Positions 1 to 6,273 of a stretch of DNA of 64,000 nt are shown piece by piece. This DNA is from Actinotalea endophytica (lineage in GTDB: Bacteria > Actinomycetota > Actinomycetes > Actinomycetales > Cellulomonadaceae): the NCBI RefSeq assembly GCF_025717005.1, contig NZ_JAOVZU010000009.1, positions 124,001 to 188,000 of the forward strand, written 5' to 3'. The notes under the pieces were generated by a model. The model saw only the letters and a list, made by a program, of their open reading frames with translations. It did not search any database and was not told where the DNA came from. A program made the position numbers and the translations under genes. Position 1 is the stretch's first letter. Each line of letters begins with the position of its first letter.

Positions 1-247
1 GGTCGGCGATCGCCTGGGTCGTGACGTTCTCGAAGCCGCGCTCGGCGAACAGCTCCGCGGCGGCCGAGAAGATCCGGTCGCGCTTGTCCTGCTTGGACCG
101 TTCGCGGCGGCCGGGGGTCGTCGACCGCTCGGCGAGGCCGGGATCGCGCTTCGTGCGCGTGCCGGCCGTGACGTGGCCCGTCCGGTCTCCGGAACCCACC
201 ACGACGCCTCCCTGTCGCTGCGTGCCGCGACGTGGTCCGTCGGGCAT
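1..247 (-). CDS. TetR-family transcriptional regulator, N-terminal part (runs off the window)
   Basis: Reading leftward from the ATG at 247, the frame gives a ~45-residue basic, poorly conserved extension. A typical TetR helix-turn-helix start follows (RIFSAAAELFAERGFENV, then TTQAIAD), and the gene leaves the window inside the HTH, so the ligand domain and regulated genes cannot be seen. The long N-terminal extension means that internal GTG codons (around 200) are alternative starts. The ATG overlaps one end of a 38-bp palindrome at 246-283, which suggests autoregulation. No ribosome-binding site is visible before the ATG. The family assignment is firm; the ligand is unknown. Confidence 0.8.
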   Translation of the reverse strand, partial: MPDGPRRGTQRQGGVVVGSGDRTGHVTAGTRTKRDPGLAERSTTPGRRERSKQDKRDRIFSAAAELFAERGFENVTTQAIAD

Positions 248-283
248 TTCGGATCGTGCTCAAAAATGAGCGTACTCCGAAAT
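246..283. promoter_or_regulatory. Palindromic operator, probably of the adjacent TetR regulator
   Basis: Arms ATTTCGGA (246-253) and TCCGAAAT (276-283), and inner arms GCTCA (258-262) and TGAGC (267-271), share one centre at 264.5. Thirteen of 19 possible base pairs match. It is the most AT-rich stretch nearby and touches the TetR start codon. Size and position fit a TetR dimer (or pair-of-dimers) operator; binding is inferred. Confidence 0.6.
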
Positions 284-398
284 TGGGTCGACGGCACAAC
301 CCCGGTCGTCCGAGCGGGTGAGTGTGGGGCGCGTGGAGGGCCCGAGCGGCGCGGCGGGGGAGGGGGCCGAGCGTGCGCCGCGGTCGACGCCGGGTCGG

Positions 399-563
399 TC
401 AGGTCCTGGGCGAGCTCGCCGGTGCGGGGCGCTCGCGGTCGTGGCCGGCCGACGGCCGCGCCGTCGCGCCGGTGTGGATCCCCTCCATCTTGCGGCTGTG
501 GATCGCCTCGTGGATGCAGCACTCCCGGGTCAGGCGGGGGCGCGGCGTCTTCGTCGTGGACAT
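399..563 (-). CDS. Small protein of unknown function (54 aa)
   Basis: An ATG at 563 is preceded by a good ribosome-binding site (AGGGAGA, six bases away). The 54 codons are almost all G or C in the third position, as in real genes of this genome. The product is basic, with a Cys-Cys-Ile-His motif at residues ~15-18, further histidines (HEAIH, GIH), and a Pro/Ala/Arg-rich tail that looks disordered. I do not recognise the family. The upstream DNA holds an AT-rich GATAATGAG element and a 9-bp inverted repeat at 591-599/644-652. It is divergent from the redox operon and 151 bp from the TetR gene. The paired Cys/His residues might bind metal, but nothing proves it. Confidence 0.55.
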   Translation of the reverse strand: MSTTKTPRPRLTRECCIHEAIHSRKMEGIHTGATARPSAGHDRERPAPASSPRT

Positions 564-590
564 GGCGGGTCTCCCTGGTGGGTCGCGGTA

Positions 591-652
591 GCAATCGAGT
601 CTCATTATCGTTAGTGGCGGCGACTCTGACCAGGCCCGCGGGCCTCGATTGC
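591..652. promoter_or_regulatory. Inverted repeat flanking the promoter region of the small gene
   Basis: GCAATCGAG (591-599) and CTCGATTGC (644-652) are perfect 9-bp inverted copies. They flank a minus-strand AT-rich element (TAACGATAATGAG, about 600-614) that is the likely -10 region of the small gene ending at 399. The layout fits a repressor binding two half-sites, but no known consensus is recognised. Confidence 0.35.
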
Positions 653-692
653 GGGACGTCAGGCCCTGGCGGCCCTGCCCCTGCACCGTCCG

Positions 693-710
693 CATACCCC
701 CAGGGGTGTG
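693..710. promoter_or_regulatory. CsoR/CstR-type operator candidate
   Basis: CATACCCC-CA-GGGGTGTG is an 18-bp palindrome with one mismatch (695/708). TACCCC-GGGGTA palindromes are the typical sites of CsoR-family sensors (copper, formaldehyde or persulfide). It lies ~150 bp before the redox operon, and no CsoR gene is in the window. Assignment is by motif only. Confidence 0.35.
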
Positions 711-859
711 TTCTTCGCCGCATTCCACGGATGGCGGCGTGACATAGGGCCGGACCGGAGTCAGAGTGAAAGACGTCTCGTTGCCCGCGTGGCGCGTGAC
801 GCGTGCCTCGTGCCTCCGCGCCTCGTGCCCTGCGGGTGGTCAGCACTGGACGGAGCGCA

Positions 860-1819
860 ATGACGAGCTCTTCCGACGCCCTGAGGTCGGACCCTGCCCC
901 TACCCCACCCATCCCTGGCGCCGGGCCGGGCCTCCCGGTCGTCGACCGCGTGGACATCTCCGACGTCACCTTCAGCCTCGAGGTGCTCCATCCACAGATG
1001 GCGCGCGCCGCGCGGGCCGGCCAGTTCGTCATCGTGATGACCCACCCCGAGGGCGAACGGGTGCCGCTCACGATCGCCGACTTCGACCGGGACCGCGGGA
1101 CCGTCACGCTCGTCGTCCAGGCGGTCGGCAAGACCACCCGCGAGATGCAGCAGCTCTGCCAGGTCGGCACGGACCTGCACGGCATGGCCGGGCCGCTCGG
1201 CGTGCCGAGCACGATCGGCAGCGCGCGGACCGTGGTGTGCGTCGGCGGTGGGCTCGGGGTGGCGCCGGTCTACCCGCAGGCCCGCGCGTTCCACGAGCGC
1301 GGTGCGACCGTGATCGGCGTGCTCGGCTTCCGCAACGCCGACCTGGTGTTCTGGGAGGACAAGTTCCGCGAGGTGTGCGACGAGCTGATCCTGTGCACCG
1401 ACGACGGCTCGGCCGGCATCCAGGGCCTGGTCACCGACGGGCTGCGGCTCGCGCTCGAGCAGCACCCCGACGTGGCGGAGGTCGTCGCGATCGGACCGCC
1501 GGTGATGATGCAGGCGTGCGCCGAGGCGACCCGGCCGCACGGCATCAAGACGGTCGTCAGCCTCAACCCGATCATGGTGGACGGGACCGGGATGTGCGGC
1601 GGCTGCCGCGTCCGGGTGGGCGACCAGGTGCGCTTCGCCTGCGTGGACGGGCCGGACTTCGACGGCCACGCCGTCGACTTCGCCGACCTCCGCTCCAGGC
1701 TCGGTCGCTACCGCGGCGAGGAGGCCCAGGCCCTGGACCACTGGTACCACGCGTGCCGGCGGGCCGAGAACGCCGTGGCCGACGACCTGATCCCGGCGCC
1801 GACCGGCCAGGGAGCGTGA
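860..1819 (+). CDS. NfnA/SudB-like FAD/[2Fe-2S] NAD(P)H:ferredoxin reductase subunit
   Basis: A 319-residue flavoprotein of the dihydroorotate dehydrogenase electron-transfer / NfnA family. The FAD-binding region includes VPLTIADFD (~60-75), the nucleotide-binding loop is VGGGLGVAPV (~125), and the C-terminal [2Fe-2S] site is DGTGMCGGCRV with Cys246, Cys249 and Cys261. The start is ATG 860, with GGAG just upstream; an upstream in-frame ATG at 803 would add a poorly conserved 19 residues. It is followed one base later by the GltD-like partner, and the two together resemble Nfn transhydrogenase or sulfide dehydrogenase SudAB. In those enzymes this subunit exchanges electrons with NAD(H). Here its neighbours are 2-oxoacid:ferredoxin oxidoreductase genes, so it probably links that enzyme to pyridine nucleotides. 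SudAB-type polysulfide reduction cannot be excluded. Confidence 0.85.
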   Translation: MTSSSDALRSDPAPTPPIPGAGPGLPVVDRVDISDVTFSLEVLHPQMARAARAGQFVIVMTHPEGERVPLTIADFDRDRGTVTLVVQAVGKTTREMQQLCQVGTDLHGMAGPLGVPSTIGSARTVVCVGGGLGVAPVYPQARAFHERGATVIGVLGFRNADLVFWEDKFREVCDELILCTDDGSAGIQGLVTDGLRLALEQHPDVAEVVAIGPPVMMQACAEATRPHGIKTVVSLNPIMVDGTGMCGGCRVRVGDQVRFACVDGPDFDGHAVDFADLRSRLGRYRGEEAQALDHWYHACRRAENAVADDLIPAPTGQGA

Positions 1820-1820
1820 C

Positions 1821-3392
1821 ATGGCCAAGCGAACCATCCGCAGCATCCCGCAGGACCGAACCCCGGTCCGCGAGCAGCCCGCCGCCGAGCGGATCGGCAG
1901 CTTCGACGAGGTGAACCTCGGCTACGACGCCGACGAGGCCGCCCGCGAGGCGCAGCGTTGCCTGTTCTGCGCCGACGCGCCGTGCATGTCGGGCTGCCCG
2001 GTCTCGGTCGACATCCCGGAGTTCATCCGCAAGGTCTCCGACAAGGACGTCCAGGGCGCCTACGAGACGATCGCCCGGACGAACCTGCTGCCCGCCGTCT
2101 GCGGGCGGGTCTGCCCGCAGGAGTCGCAGTGCGAGAGCGTGTGCACCGTCGGCGGCGCCCTCGAACCCGTGGCGATCGGGCGGCTCGAGCGGTACGTCGG
2201 CGACCTGGCGATCAGCGAGGGCTGGTCGCAGCGTCCCTACGTGGTCCCGACCCCGTACCGGGTCGGCATCGTCGGGTCCGGCCCGGCCGGGATGGCCTGC
2301 GCCGCCGACCTCGCGAAGGCCGGCTGCCAGGTCACGGTGTTCGAGGCGCTGCACCTGGCCGGCGGCGTGCTGCGCTACGGGATCCCGGACTTCCGGCTGC
2401 CCAACGAGGTGATCGACGCCGAGATCGCGGCACTCGAGCGCCTCGGCGTCGAGTTCCGGACCAACACCGTGGTCGGCCGGCTGTTCACCGTCGAGCAGAT
2501 GGTCGACGAGATGGGCTTCGACGCGGTGTTCATCGGCACCGGCGCCGGCTACCCGACGATGCTCGGCATCCCGGGCGACTCGCTCGGCGGCGTGCTGTCC
2601 GCCAACGAGCTGCTGACCCGGGCGAACCTGATGAAGGCCCGGGACTTCCCGATGCACGACACCCCCATCCCGCTCGGCACCCGCGTCGCGGTGGTCGGCG
2701 CGGGGAACACCGCGATGGACGCGATGCGGGTCTGCCTGCGGCTCGGCGCCGAGTCGGTCCAGTGCGTCTACCGGCGTTCGCGGGCCGAGGCGCCCGCTCG
2801 CGCGGAGGAGCTGCACCACGCCGAGCAGGAGGGCGTCGAGTTCCACTGGCTGACCAACCCGGTCGCCGTGCTGGACGACGGCGAGGGCAACGTCCGCGGC
2901 CTGCGCTGCCAGCGCATGGAGCTCGGCGAGCCGGACGAGTCCGGCCGCCGGCGCCCGGTCCCCGTCCCGGGCAGCGAGTTCGCACTGCCGTGCGACCAGG
3001 TGGTCTTCGCGATCGGCACGAACGCCAACCCGATCATCGGGCAGACCTCGAAGCTCGTGCTCAACCGACGCGGCTACCTCCAGGTCGACGACGCCTTCGC
3101 GACCTCGATGGTGGGCGTGTTCGCCGGGGGCGACATCGTCACCGGTGCCGCGACGGTGATCGAGGCGATGGGTGCCGGGCGGAAGGCCGCCGCGAGCATC
3201 AAGCGGCACCTCGGCATCCGCGACACGAGCCTCTGGTACGACGACCCCGAGGGTGCACGGTTCGGGATCGCGGCGCACGAACGCAACTTCGTCCGTCTGC
3301 GCCTGGCCGAGCGCGAGCCGGCGTACTCGGCCGGACCCGCGTCGGGTGCCCCGACCGTCCCCTCGACCTCCACGGCGGTGACCGCACGATGA
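1821..3392 (+). CDS. NfnB/GltD-like FAD/[4Fe-4S] oxidoreductase subunit
   Basis: 523 residues. An N-terminal double [4Fe-4S] domain (CLFCADAPCMSGCPV at ~47-61 and CGRVCPQESQCESVC at ~94-108) precedes an FAD Rossmann domain (VGIVGSGPAGMACA, ~150) and an NAD(P) Rossmann domain (VAVVGAGNTAMDAM, ~290). This is the layout of glutamate synthase small subunit, NfnB and SudA. The closing FAD motif VGVFAGGDIVTGAATVIEAM is intact. About 55 residues beyond the usual end (after IKRHLGI) form a Pro/Ser/Thr-rich tail. No glutamate synthase large subunit is adjacent, so NfnB/SudA-like use is more likely than GltD. A GGGAG lies before ATG 1821. The stop codon overlaps the next start (ATGA), so translation is probably coupled. 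Confidence 0.9.
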   Translation: MAKRTIRSIPQDRTPVREQPAAERIGSFDEVNLGYDADEAAREAQRCLFCADAPCMSGCPVSVDIPEFIRKVSDKDVQGAYETIARTNLLPAVCGRVCPQESQCESVCTVGGALEPVAIGRLERYVGDLAISEGWSQRPYVVPTPYRVGIVGSGPAGMACAADLAKAGCQVTVFEALHLAGGVLRYGIPDFRLPNEVIDAEIAALERLGVEFRTNTVVGRLFTVEQMVDEMGFDAVFIGTGAGYPTMLGIPGDSLGGVLSANELLTRANLMKARDFPMHDTPIPLGTRVAVVGAGNTAMDAMRVCLRLGAESVQCVYRRSRAEAPARAEELHHAEQEGVEFHWLTNPVAVLDDGEGNVRGLRCQRMELGEPDESGRRRPVPVPGSEFALPCDQVVFAIGTNANPIIGQTSKLVLNRRGYLQVDDAFATSMVGVFAGGDIVTGAATVIEAMGAGRKAAASIKRHLGIRDTSLWYDDPEGARFGIAAHERNFVRLRLAEREPAYSAGPASGAPTVPSTSTAVTAR

Positions 3393-5290
3393 CCACGACG
3401 TCCGAGTCCGTCCCGCTGCCGGGTGCGCACCCGGCAGGTGCCGGCGCGCAGGTGACCACCGTCCCGGAGCACGTGGTGGAGATCATCAGCGACTCCGGCG
3501 AGGGTGCGCAGCGCTGCGGCCAGTCGTTCGGCGCGATCGCGGCGCGCACCGGCAACGGTGTGTGGACCGTCGAGATCATCCCTGCCGAGATCCAGCCGCC
3601 CGCCCGCAGCGTCGCCGGTGCGAGCGGCAACCGGGTGCGTCTCGGCTCGAGCCGGATCACCAACGGCGGGGACGCGGCCGACCTCGTGGTCGCGTTCAAC
3701 GAGCAGGTGCTGCTCGGCCGGGTGCACGCCAACGAGCTCAAGCCCGGCTGCACGATCCTGCTGGAGAGCATGTGGCGCGCCCACCGCAACCCGTCGATCG
3801 CGGCGTCCTACGCCGAGGCGTTCGACGCGCTGGTCGCGTCCGGCTACCGGGTCGTCGAGGTCCCGATGGAGCGGGAGTGCCGCAAGCTGGTGCCGGACAC
3901 GCGGCGCGGCAAGAACATGTTCGCCCTCGGGATGCTGTGCTCGATCTACCGGCTCGACCTCGACCTCGCGCGCGACCAGGTGGCGCTCACCTTCCGCAAG
4001 AAGACCCGAGCCCTGATCGAGACGAACACGCGGCTGCTGGTCGCGGGCTACGAGTGGGCCCGCGAGCACCTCGACCTCGCGTTCCACATCCCGGCCGCGC
4101 CTGCCGCGCAGGACCAGGTGGTCCTCAACGGCAACATGGCTCTCGCGCTCGGCGTCGTGGCCTCCGGCATGGAGGTCTGCTCGATGTACCCGATCACGCC
4201 GGCGACGTCCGCCTCGCACTACCTCAGCGAGATCTTCCCCAAGGTCGGCGGCGTGGTGCACCAGGCCGAGGACGAGATCGCCGCGTGCACCTTCGCGATC
4301 GGCGCGTCGTACGCCGGCAAGTGCGCCGTGACGATCACCTCCGGACCGGGCTACTCGCTCAAGCAGGAGGCGATCGGCCTCGCGGTGATGGCCGAGATCC
4401 CGCTCGTCGTGGTCGACGTGCAGCGTGGCGGACCGAGCACGGGGCAGCCGACCAAGGTCGAGCAGGGCGACCTGCTCACGACGGTCTTCGGCAGCCACGG
4501 CGACGCGCCGAAGGTGGTCATCGCGCCGAGCTCGATCGAGGACTGCTTCTACTCGGTGATCACCGCACGGCGGATCGCGGAGACCTTCAACATGGTGGTC
4601 GTCGTGCTGTCCGACGCCAGCCTCGCGACCGCGCAGCAGCCGTTCCCGCGCCCGGAGTTCGACCCCGCGTGGCTCGCCCCGCCGGTCGACCAGAGCCAGG
4701 TGCCCGAGGGCCTCGCGCCGTACGCCTGGGACGAGACCACCGGCCTGTCCCGACGCTTCGTGCCGGGTCAGCCGGGCGGCATGTACACCCTCACCGGCCT
4801 CGCGCACGACACCGCGGGCAGCGTGGCCTACGACCCGGACGCCAACGAGCAGGGTCTGCACGCGCGCAGCCTCAAGCTCGCTGCGCTGCAGCGCACGCTC
4901 ACCACGCCGACGGTGCACGGCGACGAGTCCGGCGACCTGCTGGTGATCGGCTGGGGCTCCACCAAGGGTGCGATCGAGGAGGCCGTGGACCGGGCCCGCG
5001 ACGACGGGCTGCGGGTGTCCTCGCTGCACCTGCGCTTCGTGAACCCGCTGCCCTCGGGCCTGAAGGAGATCATGGACCGCTTCGGCCGCGTGATGACCGT
5101 GGAGGGGAACTGGGGCGACCGGCCCGACGACCGGATCATCGACGAGTCGAACCGTCGGTACACCGCGCTCGCGATGCTGCTGCGCTCGCGCTACCTGGTC
5201 GACGTCGACTGCTGGAGCGAGGTCGGTGGCCAACCCCTCAAGCCCGGGCGGGTGCACCGGGTGATCACCAGGAAGCTGGGCCGGTCATGA
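3389..5290 (+). CDS. korA: 2-oxoacid:ferredoxin oxidoreductase, fused gamma-alpha subunit
   Basis: 633 residues. The gamma domain is N-terminal (SDSGEGAQRCGQSFG at ~34-48, with the AEIQPPAR loop), followed by the alpha pyrimidine-binding domain (LGVVASGMEVCSMYPITPAT, ~255-280) and the transketolase C-terminal-like domain (VIGWGSTKGAIEEAV, ~530). This gamma-alpha fusion with a separate beta subunit is the KorAB layout, which oxidises 2-oxoglutarate or a related 2-oxoacid with CoA and ferredoxin. Substrate choice between 2-oxoglutarate, pyruvate and branched 2-oxoacids cannot be read from these motifs. It overlaps both neighbours by 4 bp. Such oxygen-sensitive enzymes support fermentative or microaerobic metabolism, or replace the 2-oxoglutarate dehydrogenase complex in some actinobacteria. 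Confidence 0.88.
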   Translation: MTTTSESVPLPGAHPAGAGAQVTTVPEHVVEIISDSGEGAQRCGQSFGAIAARTGNGVWTVEIIPAEIQPPARSVAGASGNRVRLGSSRITNGGDAADLVVAFNEQVLLGRVHANELKPGCTILLESMWRAHRNPSIAASYAEAFDALVASGYRVVEVPMERECRKLVPDTRRGKNMFALGMLCSIYRLDLDLARDQVALTFRKKTRALIETNTRLLVAGYEWAREHLDLAFHIPAAPAAQDQVVLNGNMALALGVVASGMEVCSMYPITPATSASHYLSEIFPKVGGVVHQAEDEIAACTFAIGASYAGKCAVTITSGPGYSLKQEAIGLAVMAEIPLVVVDVQRGGPSTGQPTKVEQGDLLTTVFGSHGDAPKVVIAPSSIEDCFYSVITARRIAETFNMVVVVLSDASLATAQQPFPRPEFDPAWLAPPVDQSQVPEGLAPYAWDETTGLSRRFVPGQPGGMYTLTGLAHDTAGSVAYDPDANEQGLHARSLKLAALQRTLTTPTVHGDESGDLLVIGWGSTKGAIEEAVDRARDDGLRVSSLHLRFVNPLPSGLKEIMDRFGRVMTVEGNWGDRPDDRIIDESNRRYTALAMLLRSRYLVDVDCWSEVGGQPLKPGRVHRVITRKLGRS

Positions 5291-6273
5291 TCGACTTCAG
5301 TCGCGACGGCGTCGCCGAGTGCTTGCTCCGCCTCTACGACGAGCGGGTCGAGATCGAGGGGTTCCAGAAGGGCGTGCCGCGCTGGTGCGCCGGCTGCGGC
5401 GACAACGCGGTGCTCGCCGCGCTGCAGCGCCTGCTGCGCGACGAGGGGCTGCGCCCCGAGAAGACCGTGTTCGTCTCCGGGATCGGCTGCTCGAGCCGGC
5501 TGCCGCACTACATGAACACCTACGGCTTCCACGGCATCCACGGTCGCGCGCTGCCGGTGGCGGAGGGCATCCGGCTGGCCCGGCCCGACCTCAACGTCTT
5601 CGTCAACACCGGCGACGGCGACTCGTTCAGCATCGGTGCCGCCCACTGGCTGCATGCCATCCGCTACAACATGCGGATGGTCGTGATGGTGCACGACAAC
5701 CAGATCTACGGCCTCACCAAGAAGCAGGCCTCGCCGACCTCGCCCCGGGGCACCAAGAGCAACACGACGCCCCGGGGTTCCTACCTCGAGGGCCTCAACC
5801 CGCTCACCGTCACGCTCGGCGTGCAGAACGTCTCGTTCGTCGCGCAGGTCGCCGACTGGATCCCCGAGGTGCTGTACGACGTGATCCAGGCCGCCTTCCA
5901 CCACGACGGGCTGTCGTTCATCCGGATCGTCCAGCGCTGCCCGGAGTGGATGCCGGACAACTTCGACCGGTGGCTGCACGACCCGGCCAAGGTGACGCTG
6001 CTGCACCACCCGACGTCGCTGTCGATCAGTCCTGCCCTGGCGCGGCTCTACCCCAACCACCTCGAGCACGACCCGTCGAACATCCACCGGGCCCGCGAGC
6101 TCGCCTCGGTGCAGGACCCGGTGCCGATCGGCATCCTCTACCACGACCCGACCGTGCCGAGGTACGACGAGATCCTCCGGGCGGACGCGACCCACTCGGG
6201 CACCGCGGTGCGCCGGCTGCTCGACGCCGAGTTCGACAAGTTCGCGGTCCAGGGAGGTGGCACCCGTGTCTGA
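5287..6273 (+). CDS. korB: 2-oxoacid:ferredoxin oxidoreductase, beta (TPP) subunit
   Basis: 328 residues. The thiamine diphosphate/Mg motif is GDGDSFSIGAAHWLHAI (~113) followed by VMVHDNQIYGLTKKQASPTS, typical of KorB. Cys34 and Cys37 (RWCAGCGD), Cys68 (SGIGCSSR) and Cys218 (QRCPEW) match the four ligands of the single [4Fe-4S] cluster of this subunit. It pairs with the alpha subunit immediately upstream (ATGA overlap) to form the CoA-acylating 2-oxoacid dehydrogenase, which passes electrons to ferredoxin. The 3' end overlaps the next gene by 8 bp. That next gene carries its own ferredoxin-like domain and could be the electron acceptor. Confidence 0.9.
   Translation: MIDFSRDGVAECLLRLYDERVEIEGFQKGVPRWCAGCGDNAVLAALQRLLRDEGLRPEKTVFVSGIGCSSRLPHYMNTYGFHGIHGRALPVAEGIRLARPDLNVFVNTGDGDSFSIGAAHWLHAIRYNMRMVVMVHDNQIYGLTKKQASPTSPRGTKSNTTPRGSYLEGLNPLTVTLGVQNVSFVAQVADWIPEVLYDVIQAAFHHDGLSFIRIVQRCPEWMPDNFDRWLHDPAKVTLLHHPTSLSISPALARLYPNHLEHDPSNIHRARELASVQDPVPIGILYHDPTVPRYDEILRADATHSGTAVRRLLDAEFDKFAVQGGGTRV

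Noticed and set aside
1821-3392. Glutamate synthase small subunit
   Set aside because: The fold fits, but no glutamate synthase large subunit is adjacent and an NfnA-like gene precedes it, so an Nfn/Sud-like role is preferred.
3074-5257. A long antisense frame opposite the korA gene
   Set aside because: Same shadow effect; the plus strand encodes a clear oxidoreductase.
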